DNA of 6,389 nucleotides from Dehalococcoidales bacterium (GCA_030639445.1 DAOWCR010000076.1:1-6389); one strand, 5' to 3'. Numbered from the stretch's first letter, positions 1 through 6,159 are shown. Notes: a model not told the origin generated them from the sequence alone. Made by a program: numbers and translations.

Positions 1-1312
1 CGCAGTAATACATTACCTCACCTTCCGGCTTGACCACTTCGGCGCCGCATTCGGGACAGGCAGGGTGACCCTTCTCATTTTTGGGTAACTTTTCCAGGAG
101 GCTGAATTCTTTTTCCTGGCCGCTGCGCTGGCTTTTCACCGGGCCGACGACTTCCGGTATCACTTCCCCCGCCCGCTGGACGATTACGGTATCACCGATG
201 CGGATGTCCTTGCGCCGGATGTCGTCCTCATTGTGCAGGGCGGCCTGCCGGATGGTGACCCCACCCACCGAGACCGGCTCCAGGATGGCGTAAGGGTTTA
301 GGGTGCCCGTCCGGCCGACGCTGATGCCAATCTTGAGAAGTCGGGTGGTGCCCTGGACGGCGGGGAACTTGTAGGCTATCGCCCAGCGCGGCTCGCGGCC
401 GATATCCCCCAAACTCTCCTGCAGGTCGAGCTGGTTTACCTTGACCACGATGCCATCGGCCTCGTACTGGAGGCTTTCTCGCTTTTCCTGCCACGTTTTA
501 TAATATTTTGCCACCTGCTCGATGCCGGTGAGCCGGCGGTTGTTCGGGTTGACCTTGAAGCCGAGGGACTTCAGATATTCCATCGTCTCCCAGTGGGTTG
601 CCGGCGTCGTCTTACCCTCGGCATAACCCAGCATGTAGATATAAATGTCCAGCGGGCGCCGGGCGGTGATGTGGGGGTCAAGCTGGCGTACCGAGCCGGC
701 GGCGGCATTTCTCGGATTGGCGAACAGCGGCTGCCCTGCGGCGGCCCGTTCCTGGTTTAATTTAGTGAAACCGGCTTTGGGCAGGAAGACTTCCCCCCGC
801 ACTTCAAAACGGGGCGGTGCTTCTCCGGATACGGAGAGGGGGATACTCCTGATGGTCCTCAGGTTCTGGGTAATGTCCTCGCCGCGGAGGCCGTCGCCGC
901 GGGTGGCCCCGGTAGTCAGCTGCCCGTTGACATAGGTCAGGGCCACGGCCAGTCCGTCAATCTTGTGCTCCCCGACAAAGTTAAACTGCGCCCCGCCCAG
1001 CAACTTGGCCGTTCGGGCGTGCCAGGCCAGCAGCGCTTCCTCGGAGAAAACGTTGCCCAGAGAGAGCAGAGGCCGCGGGTGCTCGATTACGCCGAAGGCC
1101 TCCACCGGGGCGGCGCCGACCCTCTGCGTGGGGGAGTCCGGGGTCAGGAATTGCGGGTGCTGCTCTTCCAGATGCTTCAGTTCCCGCATTAACCCATCAT
1201 ATTCGGTATCACTGATTTCAGGGCTGTCCCGCACGTAATACCGGTAGTTATGATGGTTGATTTCCGCCCTCAGCTGCCCGATTCTTTTCTTTACTGCGTC
1301 GAGGTCTGCCAT
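1..1312 (-). CDS. ligA: NAD-dependent DNA ligase LigA, N-terminal 437 residues (cut by window edge)
   Basis: This gene seals nicks in duplex DNA in the cytoplasm, using NAD+ to form a ligase-AMP intermediate during replication and repair. I translated the whole minus-strand frame and found no stop or frameshift. Domain Ia shows YYVRDSP..SDTEYD (about 25-39) for NMN binding. The adenylation domain follows, with SLGN (84-87), catalytic Lys117 in EHKIDG, RGDG (138-141), ADGIVVK (285-291) and AYKFP with Lys315. The OB fold begins at VGRTGTLNP (about 332-340) and LHNEDDI. The last visible residues give a C-x2-C (419, 422) and a final Cys437, the first three cysteines of the four-Cys zinc finger. 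The remaining part (HhH and BRCT, normally to about 670 residues) lies outside the window. The ATG at 1312 fits the family start, although the Shine-Dalgarno is weak. It lies 58 bp after a small membrane-protein gene and has its own extended -10 element. Identification is secure. Confidence 0.97.
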   Translation of the reverse strand, partial: MADLDAVKKRIGQLRAEINHHNYRYYVRDSPEISDTEYDGLMRELKHLEEQHPQFLTPDSPTQRVGAAPVEAFGVIEHPRPLLSLGNVFSEEALLAWHARTAKLLGGAQFNFVGEHKIDGLAVALTYVNGQLTTGATRGDGLRGEDITQNLRTIRSIPLSVSGEAPPRFEVRGEVFLPKAGFTKLNQERAAAGQPLFANPRNAAAGSVRQLDPHITARRPLDIYIYMLGYAEGKTTPATHWETMEYLKSLGFKVNPNNRRLTGIEQVAKYYKTWQEKRESLQYEADGIVVKVNQLDLQESLGDIGREPRWAIAYKFPAVQGTTRLLKIGISVGRTGTLNPYAILEPVSVGGVTIRQAALHNEDDIRRKDIRIGDTVIVQRAGEVIPEVVGPVKSQRSGQEKEFSLLEKLPKNEKGHPACPECGAEVVKPEGEVMYYC

Positions 1313-1344
1313 CTAGCGCTCTTTTAGTCGCGGTCTCTCTCTAA

Positions 1345-1353
1345 AGTATAACA
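1345..1353 (-). promoter_or_regulatory. Extended -10 promoter element upstream of ligA
   Basis: Read on the minus strand, the sequence is TG-T-TATACT, an extended -10 motif (TGnTATAAT with one mismatch). It lies about 33 bp before the ligA ATG, which would give a leader of about 25 nt. I see no convincing -35 hexamer, which is typical for extended -10 promoters. It suggests that ligA can be transcribed independently of the upstream nuclease and membrane-protein genes. The site is inferred from sequence alone. Confidence 0.4.
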
Positions 1354-1370
1354 TAGTGAGGGGCGAAACC

Positions 1371-1574
1371 TTAGCTGTCTTTACCTCGTTTTCTTTTTGC
1401 TATCAGAGGAATGATGAAGACCACGCAGCCGGCGAGGAAGATGAAGCTGCCGGCGAGGCTCAGGCGGTCACCGTTCGAGATACCCGAGGCGATGAAAAAA
1501 ACGGCGCAGATTAAAAAGAGAATCCAGCCACAGAGATGGAGCTTTTTCTCCCGGTCCTGGCTATTGATGGACAT
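1371..1574 (-). CDS. Small two-helix membrane protein, function unknown
   Basis: I do not recognise the family of this 67-residue protein. Two hydrophobic stretches, about residues 13-32 and 39-60, form a helical hairpin. The connecting loop is short and polar (SNGDR). Basic residues before the first helix (REKK) and after the second (KRKRGK) predict that both termini are cytoplasmic by the positive-inside rule. There is no signal peptide cleavage site and no catalytic motif. It is probably a real gene: a strong AAAGGAG (1581-1587) sits 6 nt before the ATG, and the frame sits between two same-strand genes (57 bp after the nuclease stop, 58 bp before the ligA start). Co-transcription with the nuclease is likely. 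A link to DNA repair would be guilt by association only. Confidence 0.7.
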   Translation of the reverse strand: MSINSQDREKKLHLCGWILFLICAVFFIASGISNGDRLSLAGSFIFLAGCVVFIIPLIAKRKRGKDS

Positions 1575-1631
1575 GCTATTCTCCTTTGGTTGTGTTGGGG
1601 CACTCGCTTACGCCGGGACGGTGCCGGCAGG

Positions 1632-2777
1632 CTAGGGTTCTTCCTCCAGCTTTTTGACCCACAGCCGGGGCGAGGTAGAAATGACCTGCCGTAACGTTGC
1701 CAGCTTCTTCCTGATGTCTGCGGCGATTTCCTCATCGGTGATGAGCTGTTTCAGCCGTGATGGGTCAAAGCTCAATAGCCGTTCCCATAAGCCGGCCGGT
1801 TCCAGCAGCGCTCTGACTTCTTCCTCGCTGAAGCCCGTCATCTCCACGAGTTTGTAGGTGATGGCGTGCTTTTTGCCGAAAACGCGGTTTAAGTCTTCCG
1901 CCTGGCAGTAGTCGATTATCATCTCTTTCAACTCATCGAGCTCCAGCTGGAGCTCTTTTATCTGTTCCTGAAGGGAGACATATTGCTCCACGGCGTCAGC
2001 TATCGCCATGCCGGGCAGGGTTGCCTGCCGGGGTGATTCCGGTGCGGCGGCCGCGTATTGCTGGCGGTAGTAAGGACAGTGCTCGGGAAAATCACAGGGG
2101 CAGTACTGGTGCTCGGTGGCGGGGAACTTCTGGGCGGCGATATTTTCGGCCACTTCCAGCACCAGTTGCTCGGCCTGGGCCAATCGTTTTTTGTCCCGTG
2201 GCCCGCAGCTGCAGGGGGTATTTGACCTCAGGTGGTAGAGGGTAAGTCTCTCCACCGGGAGCTGCCAGAGCTGCTCTGAGGCCATCTGGTACAGGGTCAG
2301 CTGGAGGTCTCTGGCCAAATCATCGGTGGTGAATAGCTCTTTGCTGGTTTTATAGTCGACTATGGACAGACCGCCGCTGTCCAGCTTGTCCACCCTATCG
2401 ATGTAACCTCTCAGTTTTATCCCGTCGATATCAATGTAAAACATTCTTTCCACGGCCAGCGGCATGCGGAAATCAGCCTGGTGAATTTCCCAGAACTTGG
2501 CCAGAATCTCTCTGCCGTAGGCCTTGTAGCTGGCTTCTTCTTCGGCTGATTCGTAGCCCATGGGCAGCCATTTCTGCTCGTAAAACCGTAAAAGCTCTTC
2601 CAGCGAGGGCGGCGGTGGCACCTTGACCTTAAAAAAGTGTTCGGCGCAGTGGTGTAATGTCAGGCCGAAACTGAAATACCATTTCTCCTTCGTCTCCAGG
2701 CCGTCAATGTACTGTAGCTTGTAGCTCAGGGGGCAGGCCTGGTACAGGGAAATCTGGGTATAGCTCAGGGGTTTAAT
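1632..2777 (-). CDS. RecB/Cas4-like PD-(D/E)XK nuclease with Fe-S cysteines, probable ATT start
   Basis: This is a predicted cytoplasmic DNA exonuclease of the PDDEXK_1 (RecB/AddB/Cas4-like) group, 381 residues long if it starts at the ATT. The N-terminus reads LSYTQISLYQACPLSY (4-19), the usual opening of this group, with Cys15. His42 follows FG as motif I. GYIDRVD gives Asp127 (motif II) and IVDYKTSK gives Asp141 and Lys143 (motif III). QLTLY (159-163) is the QxxxY motif. C-x-C-x5-C (226, 228, 234) with Cys15 would hold a 4Fe-4S cluster as in AddB and Cas4. The C-terminal 125 residues or so hold a predicted coiled coil (about 262-292) and a charged helical tail of unknown role. The first ordinary start, GTG at 2621, would delete Cys15 and His42, so the true start must lie upstream. 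No helicase or cas genes are nearby, so this looks like a standalone repair nuclease. The substrate is unknown. Confidence 0.88.
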   Translation of the reverse strand: MKPLSYTQISLYQACPLSYKLQYIDGLETKEKWYFSFGLTLHHCAEHFFKVKVPPPPSLEELLRFYEQKWLPMGYESAEEEASYKAYGREILAKFWEIHQADFRMPLAVERMFYIDIDGIKLRGYIDRVDKLDSGGLSIVDYKTSKELFTTDDLARDLQLTLYQMASEQLWQLPVERLTLYHLRSNTPCSCGPRDKKRLAQAEQLVLEVAENIAAQKFPATEHQYCPCDFPEHCPYYRQQYAAAAPESPRQATLPGMAIADAVEQYVSLQEQIKELQLELDELKEMIIDYCQAEDLNRVFGKKHAITYKLVEMTGFSEEEVRALLEPAGLWERLLSFDPSRLKQLITDEEIAADIRKKLATLRQVISTSPRLWVKKLEEEP

Positions 2778-2783
2778 GGCTTT

Positions 2784-2790
2784 CCTCCCT
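2784..2790 (-). promoter_or_regulatory. Ribosome binding site that fixes the ATT start of the nuclease gene
   Basis: On the minus strand AGGGAGG is followed by six bases (aaagcc) and then ATT AAA CCC. This is an optimal Shine-Dalgarno distance. The only other near-cognate codon nearby, CTG in codon 4 of this frame, would be about 15 bases away, which is too far. The site is the main reason for placing the start at 2777. Confidence 0.7.
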
Positions 2791-2815
2791 TTATTATGAT
2801 TGGTATGTTAGCCAA

Positions 2816-2844
2816 ATTATAAGGCACAGTGGCCGACTTGTCTA
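2816..2844 (-). promoter_or_regulatory. Sigma-70-type promoter for the nuclease gene
   Basis: On the minus strand there is TAGACA (2839-2844, five of six to consensus), a 17-bp spacer and a perfect TATAAT (2816-2821). Transcription would begin near 2809, giving a leader of about 32 nt before the ATT start with its AGGGAGG inside. This is the best promoter match in the window. It supports translation starting near 2777 rather than at the GTG about 190 nt downstream of the transcription start. Confidence 0.75.
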
Positions 2845-2902
2845 TGAGCTAATTGGAAATTATTTATTAACCTCACCTCATTCCCCTTATATATGTATAT
2901 AT

Positions 2903-2989
2903 GGTGACCTCACCCCCTTTGTCCCCCTCTCCTTGTATTAAGGAGAGGGGGAAGGTTTTGAAAAGAGGGGCTGACGCCCCTCTTAAACA
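2903..2989 (+). repeat. Left arm of the palindromic element, two hairpins
   Basis: The arm starts GGTGACCTCACCCCCTTTG. A perfect 12-bp stem (2923-2934 with 2940-2951) and a 5-nt loop follow. A perfect 9-bp stem, AAGAGGGGC (2963-2971) with GCCCCTCTT (2976-2984) around a TGAC loop, comes next. The order of motifs is the same as in the reverse complement of the right arm. Confidence 0.8.
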
Positions 2990-3064
2990 CCCCGACTTAT
3001 TAAACTCAGAGTGCAGAGGGCTAAAGCACCTGACATTATTACATTATTAACTCAGCACAAGGAG

Positions 3065-3182
3065 AGTCAAAGAGAGGCGGAGCCTCTCTTATATACTCAT
3101 TCCCCCTTCCCCTTATCAAGGGGAAGGGGGATAAAGGGGGATGGGGTTCCCAAATAAGGCTTAAAGGGGGGATGGGGTCACC
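3065..3182 (-). repeat. Right arm of the palindromic element, two hairpins
   Basis: A perfect 9-bp stem, AAGAGAGGC (3070-3078) with GCCTCTCTT (3082-3090) around a GGA loop, is followed by a 14-bp stem (3101-3114 with 3118-3131) around a 3-nt loop. Two copies of the end unit follow. Stem sequences differ from the left arm, yet each stem stays perfectly paired. That is compensatory change and suggests the folded form is or was selected. Confidence 0.8.
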
Positions 3183-3223
3183 TGATAAAACCTGAAGGAG
3201 GATGTGGTTCCTCAGAGCGTAAG
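3133..3223 (+). repeat. Three degenerate tandem units of about 30 bp
   Basis: Units begin at 3133, 3163 and 3194. Each opens with a purine-rich core, AAAGGGGGATGGGGTTCCC in unit 1. Unit 2 has an extra G and TCACC. Unit 3 is more diverged (GAAGGAGGATGTGGTTCCTC). Spacing is 30 and 31 bp. The row ends 15 bp before the -35 box of the ccdA promoter, so it could be merely part of the mobile element or could act as an upstream regulatory array. Confidence 0.6.
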
Positions 3224-3237
3224 CAATCGCGGGGAAC

Positions 3238-3266
3238 TTGATATTTCTTCTCGGATTAATTAGCAT
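3238..3266 (+). promoter_or_regulatory. Promoter-like site for ccdA and the thioredoxin lipoprotein gene
   Basis: TTGATA (3238-3243) and TAGCAT (3261-3266) are separated by 17 bp. Transcription would start at about 3273, directly before or at the GTG start of ccdA at 3275, predicting a leaderless or nearly leaderless message. The same two hexamers with the same spacing recur at 6131-6159. Confidence 0.5.
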
Positions 3267-3274
3267 TTATAAAG

Positions 3275-3970
3275 GTGGAAAATATATCGCTCATCGTGGC
3301 CTTTAGCGCCGGACTGCTGTCCTTCCTGTCGCCCTGCGTGGTGCCCCTGGTGCCGGTATATCTGGCCAGCCTGGTCGGGCCGGAAATATTTGCGGGTAAG
3401 GCGGCGGGAATCCGCGTGCCCGTATTTTTCCATTCGCTCAGTTTCGTCACCGGTTTTTCCCTGATTTTCACGACTCTGGGGGCGATTGCCGGGCTGACGG
3501 GATATGCCATCAATCCCAGTTCGGCCCTGCTGAGTAGAATATCGGGCGGCCTGCTGATAGCCTTTGGCATTTTTCTGCTGGCGGCGCAGAAAGTGCCGTG
3601 GTTGAATTTCGAGAGACGCCTCAGCCCTTCTCTGGGCAATACCACCGGTTACCTGCGCTCATTCGTTATCGGCGCCGCTTTTACCCTGGCCTGGACGGCC
3701 TGCGTCGGTCCTATACTGGGGGGTATCCTGGCACTGGCCCTGAACACCGGAACCGCCTGGCACGGGGCGGGCTTGCTGGCGGTCTATTCTCTGGGACTGG
3801 GACTTCCTTTTTTAATTATCGGGGCGGCCTTCGATTCGCTGGCGCCGCTCCTCAGGCGTATCCACCGCTATTCCAGACTGGTTTATATTATCAGCAGCTT
3901 ACTGCTCATCACGATGGGTATACTTGTCCTGACGAACAAAATTACCTGGTTTTCGTCACTGGCCGAGTGA
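3275..3970 (+). CDS. ccdA: CcdA-family thiol-disulfide transporter (DsbD beta-domain-like membrane protein)
   Basis: This inner-membrane protein of 231 residues passes electrons from cytoplasmic thioredoxin to extracytoplasmic thiol-disulfide proteins. The redox pair is Cys21 in LSFLSPCVVP and Cys143 in WTACVGPILGG, each in the Pro-flanked context diagnostic of the family. About six membrane segments are visible (roughly 5-32, 54-78, 83-105, 128-155, 164-188, 203-221), matching the usual CcdA length and layout. The start is taken as GTG, because the translation MENISLIVAFSAGLLSF matches the typical family N-terminus and the frame is closed by TAA at 3257. No properly spaced Shine-Dalgarno precedes it. 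The next gene, 21 bp downstream, encodes its likely partner, a lipid-anchored thioredoxin-fold protein. The pair may serve cytochrome c maturation or another extracytoplasmic reductive pathway. No cytochrome or heme genes are in view. Confidence 0.92.
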   Translation: MENISLIVAFSAGLLSFLSPCVVPLVPVYLASLVGPEIFAGKAAGIRVPVFFHSLSFVTGFSLIFTTLGAIAGLTGYAINPSSALLSRISGGLLIAFGIFLLAAQKVPWLNFERRLSPSLGNTTGYLRSFVIGAAFTLAWTACVGPILGGILALALNTGTAWHGAGLLAVYSLGLGLPFLIIGAAFDSLAPLLRRIHRYSRLVYIISSLLLITMGILVLTNKITWFSSLAE

Positions 3971-3991
3971 AATGCTATTCTGGAGGTAACT

Positions 3992-4525
3992 ATGGACGGA
4001 CGGCTTAAAACGATACTGCTAGCCATAATGGCCCTGCTACTGGCCTCAGGACTGATAATGGCCGGCTGCGCAAGTTCGGCACCTTCGGCATCGGCGGAGG
4101 GCACTGAGGTGGGTAAGCTGGCCCCCGATTTTCAACTGCCGGGTCTTGACGGGCAGATGGTGTCGCTCAGTGATTTCCGGGGCAAGGTGGTGCTGCTCAA
4201 TTTCTGGGCGACCTGGTGTGGTCCTTGCCGGGCGGAAATGCCGTTTCTCCAACAGGTGCACGAAGAAAGGTCAGGTGAGGGACTGGTCATACTGGCGGTC
4301 AACATCGGGGAGAGTCAATCCGAAGTAGAAGAGTTTATGGAAAGCTTAAATCTTTCCTTTCTCACGGTACTTGATACCAGTCAGAAGGTAGCCCGGCAGT
4401 ATAACATCCGTGGTATTCCGACCACTTTTTTCATTGACAAAGACGGGGTCATTCAGGACTTTAAAATCGGCTCTTTTTCCAGTAAATCGGAAATAACCAC
4501 GCGGCTGGACAAGGTCATCCCGTAA
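3992..4525 (+). CDS. TlpA/ResA-like thioredoxin-fold lipoprotein
   Basis: This is a membrane-anchored extracytoplasmic thiol-disulfide oxidoreductase of 177 residues. An N-terminal signal peptide (Arg4/Lys6, hydrophobic 7-22) ends in a lipobox with Cys26 (IMAGC), so the mature protein should be lipid-modified on Cys26. A short Ser/Ala linker leads to an AhpC-TSA/redoxin-type domain: APDFQLPGLDG (44-54), WATWCGPC with active-site Cys76 and Cys79, and the cis-Pro loop RGIPTT (Pro143). WCGPC with the GxxVxLSDFRGK lead-in is the TlpA/ResA pattern. GGAGG (3982-3986) lies 5 nt before the ATG. Its close spacing behind ccdA implies an operon in which CcdA keeps it reduced. Candidate clients are apocytochrome c or other secreted thiol proteins. 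The exact role (ResA, TlpA or general reductase) cannot be decided here. It converges on the aminotransferase gene with 69 bp between stops. That gap holds no clear T-tailed terminator hairpin. Confidence 0.93.
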   Translation: MDGRLKTILLAIMALLLASGLIMAGCASSAPSASAEGTEVGKLAPDFQLPGLDGQMVSLSDFRGKVVLLNFWATWCGPCRAEMPFLQQVHEERSGEGLVILAVNIGESQSEVEEFMESLNLSFLTVLDTSQKVARQYNIRGIPTTFFIDKDGVIQDFKIGSFSSKSEITTRLDKVIP

Positions 4526-4594
4526 CCGGTCTCAACGGTGCCGGGCGGGCCTTATTAAAATACTGGAGTTGACCGTTACTCTTGAGCTTGCCGG

Positions 4595-5986
4595 CTATTT
4601 CCCTTGGCCGAACGCTTCGCTGCTCCTTGCCCCCGGAGTGTCGGTGTGGACTACCTCCTGGTCGGCGATGGCCAGCGCCCTGTCCAGAATTTCTATGCCC
4701 TCGTCCACCTGGGCTTCGGTGATAATCAGGGGTGGGGCAATAATCAGGGTGTCATACCAGGCCTGCATATATAACCCGAGTTTCATCGCCTCGGCGGCGA
4801 TGCCGTCCGTCATCAGGGCTTTGCGGAACTTGTCCGCCTTGGTGTTAAACCGCTCTTTGGTCTTTCTATTCTTCACTATCTCCAGGGCCCAGAAGTGCCC
4901 GATGCCTCTGGCATCCCCGATACATTCGTGGCGGTCTTCCAGTTCATACAGTCTCCGGGCCAGGTATGGACTGACTTTCTGGGGAAGCCCGGTGGCCATG
5001 AGCTTCTTGAATTCGGCCACCGATGGTGCGACGGCGGCCAGGGCCAGCGGGTGGAAGGCATAGGTGTGCCCGTGAATCAGGGGCTCTTCTTCAAAATAGT
5101 CCGCAATTTTTCTCGAGGTGACGGTAAGTCCCACCGGGGTATAGGCGTTGGTGCATCCTTTGGCGGTGGTTATGATATCGGGGACGACATTCCAGTTCTG
5201 CACGGCCCATACCGGTCCGGTGCGGTGCCAGCCGCTCATCACCTCATCTGTAATCAGCAATACGCCGTTTTCGTCGCAGATTTTCCTCAGTCGCGGAAAA
5301 TATTCCGGCGGTGGCACCATTCGGCCGTTGGTGCCGGGTACCGGCTCAACGAGCATCGCCGCCACGTTTCCTTCTTCTTTGATCATGTAGTCCACGTATT
5401 CGGCGCACTGGATATTACAGCCGGGATAATTCAGCCCGAAGGGACAACGGTAGCAGTAGGCGTCCGGGGCAAAGCAGACACCTTCCAGGGTGAACCTGGC
5501 CCGCTCGGCGAACCAGCGCCGCGGGTCACCGGTAAATGACATGCCGGCCACGGTGGCGCCGTGATAGGAATGATACCGGGAAATTATCTTATAGCTGGGC
5601 GACATATACTGCCTCACTATCATCAGGGCGGCTTCGTTCGCCTCGGTCCCGGAGGTGGAGAAGAAAAATTTATCCAGGCCGGCCGGCATGACCGTGAGCA
5701 GGGCTTCGGTGGCGCTCTCCAGGGCTTCCTGGGCGAATACCGGAGCGACGTAAGGTAGCTTCTCGGCCTGCTTGACGATGGCCTCGATTATAGCCTGGTT
5801 TTTATGGCCGAGATTGGTGCACATTAACTGGGACGAGAAATCGAGATAGCGCTTGTCGTTGGTGTCATACATATAGACGCCTGCCGCGTCCTTGATATAT
5901 GTCGGTTTCTTCCACCCTTTCTGCGCTTTCCAGGTGCCGTAAGTATGTTCCGCGATTGCCTTAATCTGTTCTTCTGATTTAGCCAT
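4595..5986 (-). CDS. Class III PLP-dependent aminotransferase with a Cys-rich insert
   Basis: This cytoplasmic fold-type I aminotransferase of 463 residues probably transfers an amino group from an omega-amino acid or amine to a 2-oxo acid. The cofactor site is complete: SGTEANEA (112-119), YHSYHGAT (138-145), Glu214 in VEPV, Asp247 in ITDEVMSGWHRTG, Schiff-base Lys276 in TTAKGCT, and HGHTYAFHP (305-313) for phosphate contact from the partner subunit. Residues 171-194 carry five cysteines, including C-x2-C-x8-C-x3-C (178, 181, 190, 194). From memory, similar segments occur in AGXT2-like and taurine/beta-alanine-type relatives. Substrate is not predictable, with taurine, beta-alanine and 4-aminobutyrate as options. 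AAAGGAG (5996-6002) lies 9 nt before the ATG. The gene stands alone, with its own promoter at 6081-6109 and a leader of roughly 88 nt in which I see no riboswitch. The C-terminal 20 residues or so are polar and probably disordered. Confidence 0.92.
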   Translation of the reverse strand: MAKSEEQIKAIAEHTYGTWKAQKGWKKPTYIKDAAGVYMYDTNDKRYLDFSSQLMCTNLGHKNQAIIEAIVKQAEKLPYVAPVFAQEALESATEALLTVMPAGLDKFFFSTSGTEANEAALMIVRQYMSPSYKIISRYHSYHGATVAGMSFTGDPRRWFAERARFTLEGVCFAPDAYCYRCPFGLNYPGCNIQCAEYVDYMIKEEGNVAAMLVEPVPGTNGRMVPPPEYFPRLRKICDENGVLLITDEVMSGWHRTGPVWAVQNWNVVPDIITTAKGCTNAYTPVGLTVTSRKIADYFEEEPLIHGHTYAFHPLALAAVAPSVAEFKKLMATGLPQKVSPYLARRLYELEDRHECIGDARGIGHFWALEIVKNRKTKERFNTKADKFRKALMTDGIAAEAMKLGLYMQAWYDTLIIAPPLIITEAQVDEGIEILDRALAIADQEVVHTDTPGARSSEAFGQGK

Positions 5987-6080
5987 TTCGGTCTTCTCCT
6001 TTAGCTTCTTTAGTTAGGCTCATATTCTGGGGCGTGAATATTGGCGGATTATGGCGGGGTTACTGATATGCGTTGAGGCT

Positions 6081-6109
6081 ATCTTACACCCACGCTCGTC
6101 GGCTGTCAA
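6081..6109 (-). promoter_or_regulatory. Sigma-70-type promoter for the aminotransferase gene
   Basis: On the minus strand a perfect TTGACA (6104-6109) is followed by a 17-bp spacer and TAAGAT (6081-6086, four of six to consensus). Transcription should start near 6074. It is back to back with the opposite promoter at 6131-6159, only 21 bp away, so a regulator bound between them could affect both genes. Confidence 0.65.
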
Positions 6110-6130
6110 GGCACTGGCGAGGCTGGTCAC

Positions 6131-6159
6131 TTGATATTTCAGGTTGAATTGGTTAGCAT
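6131..6159 (+). promoter_or_regulatory. Promoter-like site for the Cys-rich small-protein gene
   Basis: TTGATA (6131-6136), a 17-bp spacer and TAGCAT (6154-6159) give a start near 6166 and a leader of about 59 nt. Both hexamers and the spacer length are identical to the site before ccdA. A second candidate, an extended -10 TGACATAAT at 6200-6208, lies closer to the gene but has no good -35. Confidence 0.45.

Larger units (their letters stand above)
2870..3223. repeat. Palindromic MITE/BIME-like element without coding capacity
   Basis: This stretch fills the gap between the divergent nuclease and ccdA genes. The core has imperfect terminal inverted repeats: GGTGACC at 2903 and its complement GGTCACC ending at 3182, each followed inward by a C-run and TTT. 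Between them are two inverted, diverged arms, each with one large and one small perfect hairpin, around an AT-rich centre of about 75 bp. The centre carries a near-direct repeat (TTATTAAACTCAG at 2997, TTATTAACTCAG at 3044). Degenerate outer copies of the end unit lie at about 2870 (left) and 3194-3223 (right), so the true borders are uncertain. No target-site duplication and no transposase are visible. Reading frames across it are proline-rich translations of the repeat and not genes. Confidence 0.75.

Noticed and set aside
1591..1631. Hairpin after the nuclease stop (GCCGG...CCGGC, or GGCAC...GTGCC)
   Set aside because: The 5-bp stems are mutually exclusive and have no T-run. They are more likely chance in GC-rich spacer DNA than a terminator.
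2619..2621. GTG as the start of the PD-(D/E)XK nuclease
   Set aside because: It would remove the conserved N-terminal Cys and the motif I His, has no Shine-Dalgarno before it, and lies about 190 nt after the predicted transcription start.
2889..2902. AT palindrome (ATATAT-GT-ATATAT) at the left border of the repeat element, considered as a target-site duplication
   Set aside because: The right border reads TGATAAAA, with no matching copy, so no duplication can be claimed.
2923..3131. CRISPR-like array, considered because of repeated C-run and G-run units
   Set aside because: Units are inverted and self-complementary, with no regular direct repeats and unique spacers. The nuclease nearby lacks other cas genes.
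3039..3266. 75-codon minus-strand reading frame rich in Pro, Leu and Arg-Gly
   Set aside because: It is a translation of the G-run repeat and hairpin sequence, with no ribosome binding site. Such frames are common false calls over this kind of repeat.
4526..4594. Possible bidirectional terminator between the convergent genes
   Set aside because: Only short, distant pairings (AACGGT with ACCGTT, loop over 30 nt) and GC-rich short palindromes are visible, with no stem followed by a T-run.
4895..5539. Long plus-strand frame of 214 codons
   Set aside because: It lies fully inside the aminotransferase gene on the opposite strand, which has all family motifs. It is a shadow frame.
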